A stretch of 64,000 nucleotides of DNA. Source: Ensifer sp. PDNC004 (GTDB taxonomy: Bacteria > Pseudomonadota > Alphaproteobacteria > Rhizobiales > Rhizobiaceae). Each line of letters opens with the position of its first letter. Position 1 is the first letter of the stretch. The notes under the pieces are model-generated. The model was not told where the DNA came from, searched no databases, and saw nothing but the letters and a program-made list of their open reading frames with translations. Of the stretch, positions 42,518 through 51,857 are shown one piece after another. The DNA lies in NCBI RefSeq assembly GCF_016919405.1, contig NZ_CP070354.1, forward strand, positions 628,001 through 692,000, given 5' to 3'. The translations under genes were made by a program, and so were the position numbers.

Positions 42518-43615
42518 TCAGCCTTCCAGAGCCTTGCCGGTATCGATGTCGAAGAGATGGGCGCGCGACAGGTCGAAGCTCATGCGCACTTTCTCGCTCG
42601 GGCCAAGCGGGCGCGGATTGAGCATGCGCGAGACCCAATCGCGGCCGTTGAATTGAATGAAGACGAGCGTCTCGTTGCCGAGCGGTTCGGTGATCGACAC
42701 CGGCAGCTCCACCTCGTGCACGGCTGACGCATCGCCGGCATGCAGGCCGTGACCACTCGGATAGATATCGTCGGGCCGGAGGCCGAAGGTGACTTTTTGG
42801 CCCGGACGCAGCGCGCTCACAAAGCGCGGCGGGATCGGCAGCCGCGCGCCGCTTGCAAACACCAGCGTACCGTCGTCGACGATCGCCTCGTCCATGTTCA
42901 TCGGCGGCGAGCCGATGAAGCCGGCGACGAACCTGGTGGCAGGACGCTGGAACACCTCTTCGGGCGTTCCCACCTGTTCGATATAGCCGTCGCGCATGAT
43001 GACAATGCGATCAGAAAGCGTCATCGCCTCGACCTGGTCGTGGGTGACGTAGATCATCGTTGCCTGCATGCGGGCATGCAGCTTCTTGATCTCGGTGCGG
43101 ACTTGCGTCCTGAGCTTGGCGTCGAGGTTCGACAGCGGCTCATCGAACAGGAAGACATCTGGCTGGCGCACGATGGCGCGGCCCATGGCAACACGCTGGC
43201 GCTGGCCACCGGAAAGCTGCGACGGGCGACGTTCCAACAGGTGACTAAGATCGAGGATGGTAGCGGCTTCATCGACCCGCGTCTTGATCTCATCGGCCGA
43301 GCGCCCGGCGATCTTCAGGGAAAAGCCCATGTTTTCGGCGACCGTCATATGCGGATAGAGCGCATAGGACTGGAAGACCATGGAGATATTGCGCGCCCGC
43401 GGCGGCAGGTCGTTGACCTTCTTTCCGCCGATTTCGATCGCGCCGTCGCTGACGTCTTCGAGGCCGGCGATCATGCGCAGCGTCGTCGACTTGCCGCAGC
43501 CGGACGGGCCGACGAGCGCGATGAACTCGCGGTCCTTCACTTCGAGGTCGATGCCGTGGACGACCTCGAGCGCGCCGTAGCGCTTGACCAGTTTCCTGAG
43601 TGTGACAGGAGCCAT
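42518..43615 (-). CDS. Sugar ABC transporter ATP-binding protein (UgpC/MalK type)
   Basis: A 365-residue ATPase. Walker A GPSGCGKSTTLRMIAGL, Q-loop MVFQSYALYPHM, signature LSGGQRQRVAMGRAI and Walker B VFLFDEPLSNLDAKL are all present, followed by an OB/TOBE regulatory domain of about 130 residues, as in MalK. It energises the importer made of the next three genes. It is placed after both permeases, giving the order binding protein, permease, permease, ATPase. Confidence 0.92.
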   Translation of the reverse strand: MAPVTLRKLVKRYGALEVVHGIDLEVKDREFIALVGPSGCGKSTTLRMIAGLEDVSDGAIEIGGKKVNDLPPRARNISMVFQSYALYPHMTVAENMGFSLKIAGRSADEIKTRVDEAATILDLSHLLERRPSQLSGGQRQRVAMGRAIVRQPDVFLFDEPLSNLDAKLRTQVRTEIKKLHARMQATMIYVTHDQVEAMTLSDRIVIMRDGYIEQVGTPEEVFQRPATRFVAGFIGSPPMNMDEAIVDDGTLVFASGARLPIPPRFVSALRPGQKVTFGLRPDDIYPSGHGLHAGDASAVHEVELPVSITEPLGNETLVFIQFNGRDWVSRMLNPRPLGPSEKVRMSFDLSRAHLFDIDTGKALEG

Positions 43616-43621
43616 GAACGA

Positions 43622-44488
43622 TTATCCTTTCACCGCGCCGAAGGTGAGGCCCGAAACGAGGTGCTTCTGAATGATGAAGGTAAGGGTCAGCGCCGGGATG
43701 ATCATCACGACGGCGAGCGCACACATGCCGCGCCAGTCGATGGTGAATTCGGCGGTATAGTCGAGAAGCCCGACCGGGAGGGTCTTGGAATTGACCGAGC
43801 GGGTGATCTGCGAGGCAAGCGCATATTCGTTCCAGGAGGTCAGGAATGCGAAGATGCCGGCAGATGCGATGCCGGGACCGGCAAGCGGAAACTCCACCTG
43901 CCAGAAGGCCTGCCAGGGCGTGCAGCCGTCGATCTGGGCGGCCTCGGCGAGATCCTTCGGCACCTGGCGGAAGAAGCCGTCGATCAGCCAGATGGTGAAG
44001 GGCACGTTGAGCGCCACGTAGGTCAGGATCAGCGAGAAGTGGGTGTCGATGATCCCGGTGCGGGCGTAGAGCATGAAGAGCGGCAGCGAGAGCGCGATAC
44101 CGGGCACCGCGCGCGTCAGCATGAAGCCGAGGAAGATCGCCGACTTCGCCTTGAAGCGATAGCGGGCAAAGGCGTAGCCGCCGGCCATGCCGATCGCGAG
44201 CGCGATCACCGTCGAGGTCACCGAGATGATCAACGAGTTGCGGAAATAGTCCCAGACGGGAACGCCGCCCTGGCCTGCGCCCGAAAACATGGCGCGATAG
44301 GCATCGAGCGAAATGCTCTCGGGGATCCAGACCGGCGGTTTCGCCATGATCTCGACGGTCGGGCGCAGCGACGACAGCACGATCCAGAGGCCGGGGAGGC
44401 AGATCACGGCCATTGCGAGGAACAGGCCGATCAGGTGCACCGTCTTCAACAGGCGGCGGCGCAGGCGGTGCGAAGCGTTGATATCCAT
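43622..44488 (-). CDS. Sugar ABC transporter permease (MalG type)
   Basis: A 288-residue permease with six helices and the EAA loop EAAQIDGCTPWQAFWQVEFP (about residue 195). The N-terminal helix begins LRRRLLKTVHLIGLFLA. MalG-like length and order. Its ATG overlaps the stop codon of the first permease, indicating coupled translation. Confidence 0.9.
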   Translation of the reverse strand: MDINASHRLRRRLLKTVHLIGLFLAMAVICLPGLWIVLSSLRPTVEIMAKPPVWIPESISLDAYRAMFSGAGQGGVPVWDYFRNSLIISVTSTVIALAIGMAGGYAFARYRFKAKSAIFLGFMLTRAVPGIALSLPLFMLYARTGIIDTHFSLILTYVALNVPFTIWLIDGFFRQVPKDLAEAAQIDGCTPWQAFWQVEFPLAGPGIASAGIFAFLTSWNEYALASQITRSVNSKTLPVGLLDYTAEFTIDWRGMCALAVVMIIPALTLTFIIQKHLVSGLTFGAVKG

Positions 44489-45384
44489 TACCACTCGGCT
44501 CCGATCTGCTGGCGCGCCGCGGCGAGCTTGCGGAAGAAATAGACGGTGAAGACGATCGACAGGAGGATCGCGACATAGGCCATGGCGTTGGCGAGCCCCA
44601 TGCGAGCATCGGCGTAGGCCGTGCGGCCGACGAGCGTCCACAGCAGCTCCGTGCGCTTGGCTGGGCCGCCATCGGTCATGATCTTGACGATGTCATAGGC
44701 GCGGGCGACGTCGAGCGACCGGATCGTCATGGCGATGAAGGCAAACGGCATGAGGTAGGGCCAGGTGACATAGCGGAAGGTCTGCCACGGCGTACAGCCG
44801 TCGACATGGGCCGCCTCCACCGGATCCTTCGGCATGGCAAGCAGGCCGGCCAGGATCAGGATCGCAAAGACCGCGGTCGAGGACCAGACTTCGGCGATGA
44901 TGATCGAAAGCAGTGCGAGATTGCCGTCGATTAGCCAGGGGATCGCCTGATCCGTCAGTCCCAGCGACTGCAGCGCATTGTTGACGAAGCCGATATTGTC
45001 GTTGAACAGGAACTTGAACTGGAAGCCGACGAGCACGGGCGAAAACATCATCGGAAACATCATCATGGTGCGCAGCAGGCGCTGACCATGGGTGGCCTTG
45101 TTGACGAGCAGCGCCAGCCCGAGACCGAGCAGCATTTCGGCGTTGAGCGCCACCGTCAGCAGCAGCACGGTGCGGCCAAACGCGACCCAGAATTCGGCGT
45201 TGCCGAGCACGGTTGCGTAATTGCGCAGGCCGACGAAGACCCACAGCGTCTCCGGTTTGGTCAAGCGGAACGGCGTGAAGCTCGAATAGAAGGAAAAGAG
45301 GAGCGGCAACACGATCACCGCCGCGAGCACGACAAAGGCCGGAAGCAGAAGCAGGGCCGGTGCTGACAATTTCTTGAGCTTCAT
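44488..45384 (-). CDS. Sugar ABC transporter permease (MalF type)
   Basis: A 298-residue permease with six helices (first: LLLLPAFVVLAAVIVLPLLF) and the EAA loop EAAHVDGCTPWQTFRYVTWP (about residue 200). It forms the membrane channel with the MalG-type partner. An 11-bp inverted repeat separates it from the binding-protein gene upstream. Confidence 0.9.
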   Translation of the reverse strand: MKLKKLSAPALLLLPAFVVLAAVIVLPLLFSFYSSFTPFRLTKPETLWVFVGLRNYATVLGNAEFWVAFGRTVLLLTVALNAEMLLGLGLALLVNKATHGQRLLRTMMMFPMMFSPVLVGFQFKFLFNDNIGFVNNALQSLGLTDQAIPWLIDGNLALLSIIIAEVWSSTAVFAILILAGLLAMPKDPVEAAHVDGCTPWQTFRYVTWPYLMPFAFIAMTIRSLDVARAYDIVKIMTDGGPAKRTELLWTLVGRTAYADARMGLANAMAYVAILLSIVFTVYFFRKLAAARQQIGAEW

Positions 45385-45415
45385 CGGGCAGTCCTGAGGA
45401 TTGCATGAAATGGCT

Positions 45416-45454
45416 GAGGCGGCGCCGGCGCCTTCAAGGCATCGGCGCCGCCTC
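45416..45454 (-). other. Intercistronic hairpin after the sugar binding-protein gene
   Basis: GAGGCGGCGCC (45416-45426) and GGCGCCGCCTC (45444-45454) form an 11-bp inverted repeat with a 17-nt loop between the binding-protein and first permease genes. Like malE-malF intercistronic hairpins, it probably stabilises the binding-protein mRNA so that this protein is made in excess. Confidence 0.55.
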
Positions 45455-45465
45455 GTTGTTATCGA

Positions 45466-46785
45466 TCAGAGCTTGCCCGCGTCTTCGAGAATGCCGGTCG
45501 CCTTCTGGGCGGCGGCATCAAGCGCTTCCTTCGACGTCTTGTCGCCGAGGATGGCGGCCTGTAGCTCGGGATAGACGGCGTTGGAGATTTCGATCCATTC
45601 GGCCGTCTTCGGAACCGGGAAGGCATGCTTTGCTGCTTCCTGGAAAGCCTGAAGAACTTCGGTCTTGTAGGCGTCGCCCTCAGCTTGCTTGATGTTGTAT
45701 TCCCAGACGGCAGTCCGGGTCGGCAACGGGCCGGCAGCCGATTCCAGCTTCTGGCTATCCTCGTTGGTCAGCCACCAGACGAGCGAAGCAGCCGCTTCCT
45801 TGTTGGCGCAATCCTCGGTGACCGAGAAGCCATGATGGCCCGACCAGCCGGTGCGCTTGCCGGAAGAGCCGGCCGGCTGGACCTTCACGCCGACATTGCC
45901 GGCAACCTTGGAGGACTTCGGGTCGTTGAAGAAGCTCGCCCAGCCAGGCCAGTCGAGATTGAGAGCGATCGAGCCCGAGGCAAAGCCCTGGCCGAGGTCG
46001 TCCCAGAGATAGTTGGTCGTTCCCGGCGGTACGGCCTTGTCCTTGTAGAGCTTGACGAACCAGTCGAGCGCACGGACACCGGCTTCGGAGTTGAAAGCCG
46101 GGCGGCCGTCCTTGTCGAGATATTCGCCACCTTCGGCGACGAGCATTTCATAGAAGCGACCGTTGATGGCCTCTTCCTTGCCGGCAAACTGCGTACCGTA
46201 GAAATTTGGCGGGGCGGCGAAGAACTCGGCCTGGTCGCTGACCTGGGCCCAGGTGTCCGGCGGCGCGAGATCATACCCATATTTCGCCTTGAAGGAGGCC
46301 TTCTTGGCTTCGTCCTGGTAGAGGCTCTTCTGGTAGTAGAGAGCCGAGACGTCGAACTGGGCGCGCGGCAGCATCACCAGCTTGCCGTCGAGCGTCGAAG
46401 CGTCGATCAGCGCCGGCACGAACTTGGCGATCTCCTCCGGCGGCAAAAGCTGCAGCAAGTCGGTGTAGATGTCGGGGTATTGCGGCGCGAAGGAGGAATG
46501 GTTGGAGCCGACGCACCAGCTGACGCCGCCGGTCGCGATATCCGACTTGATCTCCTTGTCGAGTTCGAAGTGGTTCTTCTTCGACAGGATGTTGACCTTG
46601 GCGCCGGTCGCCTTCTCCCATTCGCCGATCCGCTCATAGAGCTTTTCGTATTGCTGTCCGCCGATCAGCTTGGCGTCGATCGTGACGCCTTCGAACTTGC
46701 CGGGCAGTTCTGCGGCATTCGCCGCTCCTCCTGCACAGGCAAGCATAACGACGCCGGCGGAGACGCCGGCAAGCAGCCTTTTCAT
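45466..46785 (-). CDS. Sugar ABC transporter substrate-binding protein
   Basis: A 439-residue family 1 solute-binding protein. Signal peptide MKRLLAGVSAGVVMLACAGG, cleaved near ANA-AE; then VTIDAKLIGGQQYEKLYERI. The C-terminal lobe has TRTAVWEYNI-type and FPVPKTAEW segments of ligand-closing binding proteins. It captures the sugar or oligosaccharide and delivers it to the MalF/MalG permeases. First gene of the eleven-gene L-fucose operon; its upstream region contains the 29-nt motif shared with two other promoters. ATG 46785 is taken; the frame is open to 46833. Confidence 0.9.
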   Translation of the reverse strand: MKRLLAGVSAGVVMLACAGGAANAAELPGKFEGVTIDAKLIGGQQYEKLYERIGEWEKATGAKVNILSKKNHFELDKEIKSDIATGGVSWCVGSNHSSFAPQYPDIYTDLLQLLPPEEIAKFVPALIDASTLDGKLVMLPRAQFDVSALYYQKSLYQDEAKKASFKAKYGYDLAPPDTWAQVSDQAEFFAAPPNFYGTQFAGKEEAINGRFYEMLVAEGGEYLDKDGRPAFNSEAGVRALDWFVKLYKDKAVPPGTTNYLWDDLGQGFASGSIALNLDWPGWASFFNDPKSSKVAGNVGVKVQPAGSSGKRTGWSGHHGFSVTEDCANKEAAASLVWWLTNEDSQKLESAAGPLPTRTAVWEYNIKQAEGDAYKTEVLQAFQEAAKHAFPVPKTAEWIEISNAVYPELQAAILGDKTSKEALDAAAQKATGILEDAGKL

Positions 46786-46826
46786 GTCTACTCCTCCCGT
46801 GTTCACGCCCTCTTCCTGACGTGATG

Positions 46827-46855
46827 TTCTCATTTGTGAGAAACTAATTCATATA
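46827..46855 (-). promoter_or_regulatory. 29-nt regulon motif, copy 1 (sugar operon/iclR promoter region)
   Basis: Read on the minus strand this starts TATATGAATTAG and ends ATGAGAA. It includes the palindrome TTCTCA-TTTG-TGAGAA (46827-46842). It lies about 42 bp before the binding-protein gene and about 95 bp before the divergent iclR-type gene. Ungapped alignment with 47765-47793 and 51647-51675 keeps the first nine bases (one A/T change) and key positions in the second half. Confidence 0.6.
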
Positions 46856-46949
46856 CAAACAACATTTTTATGAGGCGTCAAGGGAGAACTTTCCTTTGTG
46901 GGCGCCTTCGTCTGCGTATATGGATATGAGTATTCACCGAGGAGGCTTC

Positions 46950-47738
46950 ATGGACACCGAAGAGTCAGACCGCTACCGCGCACCGGCCCTTGATAAGGGG
47001 CTCGACATTCTCGAGCTGCTCGCCAGCGTCGACGGCGGACTGACGCAGGCGGAGATTTCCAAGCGCCTGAACCGCAGCCCGAACGAGTTCTACCGCATGC
47101 TCGATCGGCTGGTGCGGCGCGGCTATGTCACGCGCATCGACGGAGATCGCTATTCGCTGACATTGAAGCTGTTCGGGTTGTCGCAGCTGCATGCGCCGGT
47201 CCGCAGGCTTGCCTCCTACGCCACGCCGTTGATGCGCGATCTGGCCCAGCGCTCGAAGCAGGCCAACCATCTCGCCGTCTTCGATCGTGGCTCCGCCGTC
47301 GTCATCGCCCAGCAGGAAGCGCCTGATTATTGGGGCATTTCGATCCGGGTCGGATCGCATATCAGCCTCTTCGATACGGGATCCGGCCATATCCTGCTTG
47401 CCTTCCGCTCGGCCGAAGAGCGCGAGATGATGATCGCGGAACATGGCAGGAGCAAAGACGAGGTCCCGCGCGGGCCGGAGTTCTACGCGCGCCTCGATCA
47501 GATCCGCGAGCGCGGCTATGAAATGATGGCAAGCGCGCAGACAGCCGGCGTCTATAACCTCTCGGCGCCGATCCTGGGGCCTGATGGTCGCGGCATCGCG
47601 GCGCTGACCGTGCCCTATATCGCGCTCGTCAACGCGCCCTCGGCGCCTGATATCACCGAAAGCATCGCCCTATTGCTGAAAACCGCCGAGCAACTGTCGA
47701 CATTGGCCGGTTCGGACGTGGCCTCGACAACAGATTGA
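46950..47738 (+). CDS. IclR-family transcriptional regulator
   Basis: A 262-residue regulator. It has an N-terminal winged helix (LTQAEISKRLNRSPNEFYRM, then LDRLVRRGYV) and an IclR effector-binding domain from about residue 85 (VFDRGSAVVIAQQEAPDYWG, then SAPILGPDGRGIAALTVPYI). The ATG at 46950 has CGAGGAGG just upstream; a start at 46896 is less likely. It is divergent from the L-fucose operon, and the shared 29-nt motif is probably its operator. The inducer is likely a pathway intermediate. Confidence 0.88.
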   Translation: MDTEESDRYRAPALDKGLDILELLASVDGGLTQAEISKRLNRSPNEFYRMLDRLVRRGYVTRIDGDRYSLTLKLFGLSQLHAPVRRLASYATPLMRDLAQRSKQANHLAVFDRGSAVVIAQQEAPDYWGISIRVGSHISLFDTGSGHILLAFRSAEEREMMIAEHGRSKDEVPRGPEFYARLDQIRERGYEMMASAQTAGVYNLSAPILGPDGRGIAALTVPYIALVNAPSAPDITESIALLLKTAEQLSTLAGSDVASTTD

Positions 47739-47764
47739 CGGCGCTTGAGAACGATCATACTTCT

Positions 47765-47793
47765 TATTTGAATAGATCATTCTTATGTGAGAA
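47765..47793 (+). promoter_or_regulatory. 29-nt regulon motif, copy 2 (lactonase gene)
   Basis: Starts TATTTGAATAG and ends TTATGTGAGAA, 21 bp before the lactonase TTG start. It matches the motifs at 46827 and 51647 without gaps. Its place so near the start codon would let a bound protein block transcription or translation initiation. Confidence 0.55.
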
Positions 47794-47814
47794 GCCGTTC
47801 GGAGGAGGCGCGCC

Positions 47815-48651
47815 TTGATTATCGACACCCATCTTCACCTCATCGACAGGTCGAGGCTTGCCTATCCCTGGCTCGCCGGCGTGCCTGCCCTCGACCAGGA
47901 CTTTCTCTACGCCACCTACGAGCGCGAAGCGCGCCGGCTCGGCATTACCGCCAGCCTGCACATGGAGGTCGATGTCGATCCTTCGGAAATGGAGAAGGAG
48001 ACATCCGAGGTCGCGCGGCTCGCAGGCCAGGCGGATAGTCTGCTGAAGGGCGCGATTGCCGCCTGCCGGCCCGAAGAGGATGGCTTTGCGGCCTATCTGG
48101 AACGCCAGGAAGCAAACGGCCTGGTCAAGGGCTTCCGCCGCGTGCTGCATGTGATGCCGGATGATCTTTCCGAAGGGGCGACGTTCCGCGACAACATCCG
48201 CCGGCTCGGCGGCCGTCGCTTCACCTTCGACCTCTGCGTCCTGCCGCACCAGATCGAAAAGGCGATTGCGCTTGCCGATCTTGCGCCCGACGTCCAGTTC
48301 ATTCTCGACCATTGCGGCGTGCCCGACATTCGCGCCGGCGCCGAGCACCCCTGGCGCGAGCACATGAGCGAGATAGCCCGCCGGCCAAATGTCACGGCAA
48401 AAATCTCCGGTGTCGTCGCCTATGCGGATGAAGCCTGGCAGGTCGAGACACTACGCCCCTATGTTGTGCACACGATTGGTGTTTTCGGCTGGGACCGGGT
48501 GGTCTGGGGAAGCGACTGGCCGGTCTGCACGCTCGCCGGCAACCTTTCGACCTGGGTCGGCGCCACCCACGCGCTTCTGGAAGGCTGCAGCGCAGAGGAA
48601 AAGCGCAAGCTGCTTTCCGACAACGCGCGCCGGATCTGGAAGCTCGCTTGA
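47815..48651 (+). CDS. Amidohydrolase, probable L-fucono-1,5-lactonase
   Basis: A 278-residue amidohydrolase-2 (TIM barrel) enzyme. IDTHLHLIDR at the N-terminus carries the HxH metal site; FILDHCGVPD and VVWGSDWPVCTL carry the later His and Asp. This family includes L-fucono-1,5-lactonase and L-rhamnono-lactonase, so it opens the lactone made by the sugar dehydrogenase. The start is a TTG at 47815, preceded by a strong GGAGGAGG. The preceding 29-nt motif puts it in the IclR regulon. Confidence 0.83.
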   Translation: MIIDTHLHLIDRSRLAYPWLAGVPALDQDFLYATYEREARRLGITASLHMEVDVDPSEMEKETSEVARLAGQADSLLKGAIAACRPEEDGFAAYLERQEANGLVKGFRRVLHVMPDDLSEGATFRDNIRRLGGRRFTFDLCVLPHQIEKAIALADLAPDVQFILDHCGVPDIRAGAEHPWREHMSEIARRPNVTAKISGVVAYADEAWQVETLRPYVVHTIGVFGWDRVVWGSDWPVCTLAGNLSTWVGATHALLEGCSAEEKRKLLSDNARRIWKLA

Positions 48652-48673
48652 ACAGACCTTTCTATAATCTGGT

Positions 48674-48695
48674 CCGGGACGCCTGGGCGTCCCGG
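48674..48695. terminator. Bidirectional hairpin between convergent genes
   Basis: CCGGGACGC (48674-48682), loop CTGG, GCGTCCCGG (48687-48695). It lies between the lactonase gene and the convergent binding-protein-like gene, without a clear T tract. Probably terminates both. Confidence 0.5.
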
Positions 48696-48705
48696 AACTC
48701 AGAAG

Positions 48706-49842
48706 TCAGGCTGCAACAAAACTCGCCGCAAACAGTCGATTGAGGTCGTCGACGACCTTTCGCGCTGCCTCCTTGCGCAGGAGGCCGTCATTGATGCGAT
48801 CGGATGCCGCCTGCTGGAAGGCCATGTAGCCATCGTGCCTCGGACGAACCCAGGCGCTCTCCAGTGTCTTGCGCGTCGCACGATAGAAATCGGAGGTCGC
48901 CGCATTGACGGCGTCGTCATCCCAGGCGGCCGCGTGGCCTGGCTGCCCCCCGCCTGAGGCATAGGGGCCGCGCTGGACATCGCCGCTCGCAACGAAGTAG
49001 GCGAAATCGATCGCTGCTTCGCGCGCTTGCGAAAAAGCCGAAACCGCGATGCCGGTCCCGCCGAGCGCCGAGCCGACAGGGCCATTGGTTCCGGCAGCCG
49101 GAATATCGCCGAACGTCACGAGCGACGGCCGGAAGCCCGCAATCGCGTAGCTGACATAGCCGTAAATCAGCGGCGCACAGACAGTTTTCGACGCTGGATC
49201 GCTCATGGCCTCCAGCACGCCGATCGGGTCCATCGAGAAACAGCCGGGATCGATCAGATCCGTGAGCTCGCGCAAGCGCTCGAAGGCATCGAGGCCGGCA
49301 TCGGTTTCGATCAGCGGCCCGGTACCGTCACTTCGGCAGGGAGAGCCGAGATTGCCGGCAAGCGTGTAGAAGCTCATCAGGGAATGCGGTGCACGCATCG
49401 GCAGCGCCACCTTCCCCTTTCGCGCGAGCGCCAGCATGGTGCTCCAGCTTTCCATGCGTTCCGTCAGGTCCGGGCGCCAGGCCTGGACTTGCGTTGCCGC
49501 ATCGATCGGGAAGGCCCATTGCCGGCCCTGCCAGGTATAGCTCGGATAGGAGCGCCCAACGCTCGCATCCTCAAGCGCTGCCCTCTCCTCTTGATGGCCT
49601 TCCACATCAAGCGGCGCCAGGCACCTTTCCTTGGTAATCTGGCCGACATGCGGATGATCGATGACGATCAGATCATAGGCCCGCGCAAGCTCTTCGACCG
49701 GGTAGGTCTCGAAATCCTGCAGCGAGCGCTTGTCCCAGTCCACCGTTATGCCGGTGCGTTCCTGCCAGAGCCGGGAACAGGCGATCATGGGGTCGTGGCC
49801 GCGCGGGTGGCTCCAGGTCATGCCCTTCAATTTGGTGCTCAC
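48706..49842 (-). CDS. Solute-binding-protein homologue without signal peptide
   Basis: A 378-residue protein with the fold of family 1 extracellular solute-binding proteins (GMTWSHPRGHDPMIACSRLW, YPVEELARAYDLIVIDHPHV, GRQWAFPIDAATQVQAWRPD). It starts MSTKLKGMTWSH with no hydrophobic leader, and no alternative upstream start would add one, because the frame overlaps the end of the CoA-transferase gene. It should therefore stay in the cytosol unless exported another way. The GTG start overlaps the previous stop by 4 bp, so it is coupled to the CoA-transferase. It may act as a cytosolic ligand or CoA-ester binder or a chaperone for its partner enzyme (inference). Confidence 0.72.
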   Translation of the reverse strand: MSTKLKGMTWSHPRGHDPMIACSRLWQERTGITVDWDKRSLQDFETYPVEELARAYDLIVIDHPHVGQITKERCLAPLDVEGHQEERAALEDASVGRSYPSYTWQGRQWAFPIDAATQVQAWRPDLTERMESWSTMLALARKGKVALPMRAPHSLMSFYTLAGNLGSPCRSDGTGPLIETDAGLDAFERLRELTDLIDPGCFSMDPIGVLEAMSDPASKTVCAPLIYGYVSYAIAGFRPSLVTFGDIPAAGTNGPVGSALGGTGIAVSAFSQAREAAIDFAYFVASGDVQRGPYASGGGQPGHAAAWDDDAVNAATSDFYRATRKTLESAWVRPRHDGYMAFQQAASDRINDGLLRKEAARKVVDDLNRLFAASFVAA

Positions 49843-50999
49843 AGGCCGAACTCCTTGCGGATCGAGGTGCTGTGTTCGCCGATGCGTGGTGCTGCGCGGT
49901 CCACCTGGGCGCGCTTGCCGTTGACCCTGAGCGGTGACCGTGTCGTCAGGATCGAAACGTCATCCTCGCGCACCACGGTCTGCAACATGTCGAGCACCTG
50001 GAAACCTTCGCTTTCGAGCAGCTCGTTCCAGTTGAGGACCCGGGCGCACCAGATATCCGCTGGCTCAAGCACGCCAAGCCAATGGTCGATGGTGTTTTCG
50101 GCGATCCGCTTGGCGATCAGCGCCTTGATCTTGTCCCGTTCGGAGAACCAGGTGGCCGGATCGTCGCGATAGGCGTCGAGCTCGGGCATCTTCAGGAGAT
50201 CGGCAAGCTTCGGGATCGGCGTCATGGCGATGGCGAGATAGCCATCCCTGGCCGGGTAGACCCCGTAAGGCGCCGACAGATAGGCATGGGCACTGCGGAA
50301 GCCGGACCGGGCCGGCAGCCGGCGACCGTCATTCAAGTGCGTGGTCAGCACTTCGAACTGGAAGTCGACGAGTGCTTCCAGCAGGCTCGTTTCGATCAGG
50401 CTGCCTTTGCCGGAAATGCCGCGGCGGACGAGCGCTGCGAGAATGCCTTGCGCTGCCGCTGCACCCGCAAGCATGTCGCCGATCGCAAGGCCAAAGGGCA
50501 CCGGCCCCTGGCCCTCATCACCGTTCAGCCACATGACGCCAGAGCGCGATTGCGCGAGCAGATCCTGCCCCGGCCGTTTCACCCAGGGTCCCTCCTCCCC
50601 ATAGCCGCTGATCGAGGCATAAACGATCTTCGGATTGATCGCCTTGACCGCTTCGTAGTCGAGGCCGAGGCGCTGGATGACGCCGGGGCGGAAGTTCTGG
50701 ATCAGCACGTCCGCCTTGGCGAGCAGCGTCTTCAGGGCCGCGAGGTCGTCCTCGTTCTTGAGGTCGATCGCGAGGCTTTCCTTGGCGCGGTTGATCGCAT
50801 GGAAGATGGTGGAATCGCCGCCGATCTCGGTGTCGCTCAGATAAAGCCGGCGCGACAGGTCGCCACCGTCGGGGCGCTCGATCTTGATGACGCGCGCGCC
50901 GAGATCCATGAGGCGCAAGGAGCAGTAGGGACCTGAGAGAAACTGGCTCATGTCGACGACGACAAGGCCAGAGAGCGGCAATTCGTTGGTTTCGGTCAT
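49839..50999 (-). CDS. CaiB/BaiF-type (class III) CoA-transferase
   Basis: A 386-residue CoA-transferase. SGPYCSLRLMDLGARVIKIE opens the family fold; the catalytic Asp is in FGLAIGDMLAGAA (about residue 175); NFRPGVIQRLGLDYEAVKAI and VYASISGYGEEGPW are family blocks. Such enzymes move CoA between carboxylic acids, for example in carnitine, mesaconate or oxalate metabolism. Linked to a MaoC-like gene and a binding-protein homologue and, through the 29-nt motif, to the L-fucose regulon. The acid substrate is unknown. Confidence 0.88.
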   Translation of the reverse strand: MTETNELPLSGLVVVDMSQFLSGPYCSLRLMDLGARVIKIERPDGGDLSRRLYLSDTEIGGDSTIFHAINRAKESLAIDLKNEDDLAALKTLLAKADVLIQNFRPGVIQRLGLDYEAVKAINPKIVYASISGYGEEGPWVKRPGQDLLAQSRSGVMWLNGDEGQGPVPFGLAIGDMLAGAAAAQGILAALVRRGISGKGSLIETSLLEALVDFQFEVLTTHLNDGRRLPARSGFRSAHAYLSAPYGVYPARDGYLAIAMTPIPKLADLLKMPELDAYRDDPATWFSERDKIKALIAKRIAENTIDHWLGVLEPADIWCARVLNWNELLESEGFQVLDMLQTVVREDDVSILTTRSPLRVNGKRAQVDRAAPRIGEHSTSIRKEFGL

Positions 51000-51006
51000 C
51001 GGTATC

Positions 51007-51558
<552 letters not shown>

Positions 51559-51646
51559 TGGTCAGTCCCTGATGCAATAGGTCGGCAATAGCGGGCCCGT
51601 TGGCTGGCTTCCGAGCGCAATGTCGCTCGGTCGCCATTCAGACCCT

Positions 51647-51675
51647 TATATGAATAGTATGTTCACATATGGATT
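51647..51675 (+). promoter_or_regulatory. 29-nt regulon motif, copy 3 (MaoC/CoA-transferase unit)
   Basis: Starts TATATGAATAG, continues TATGTTCACATATGGATT. It sits upstream of the minus-strand MaoC unit, in the region divergent to the SorC gene. The core TATATGAATAG differs from copy 2 by one base. Confidence 0.55.
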
Positions 51676-51790
51676 CCGTTTGCAACCGGCTGCTGGCGGC
51701 AGCGGCGTTCGCGGCTCCGCGTGGCGCTTTAAGGATCATCATTCAGAAGAGGGATGCGGCCGCTGTCACGCCGACGAGACGGCGACAATC

Positions 51791-51832
51791 GTCAATGACG
51801 TTGACTTTTGTCAGTATAGATGAAATATGTCA
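51791..51832. promoter_or_regulatory. Candidate SorC operator and promoter
   Basis: The stretch holds GTCAATGACGTTGAC (51791-51805), the palindrome TGACTTTTGTCA (51802-51813) and a related half-palindrome TGAAATATGTCA (51821-51832). Two TGA-N6-TCA units 19 bp apart overlap a possible promoter, TTGACT (51801) with AAATAT 16 bp on. They lie 26-67 bp before the SorC start, as expected for autoregulation. Confidence 0.45.
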
Positions 51833-51857
51833 GATCCATCTTGCGAAGGTTCCGCCA

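Noticed and set aside
42740..44542. 600-codon forward frame across the sugar ABC genes
   Set aside because: Antisense to an ATPase and permeases with full motifs; its product is rich in His, Arg and Asp without domains.
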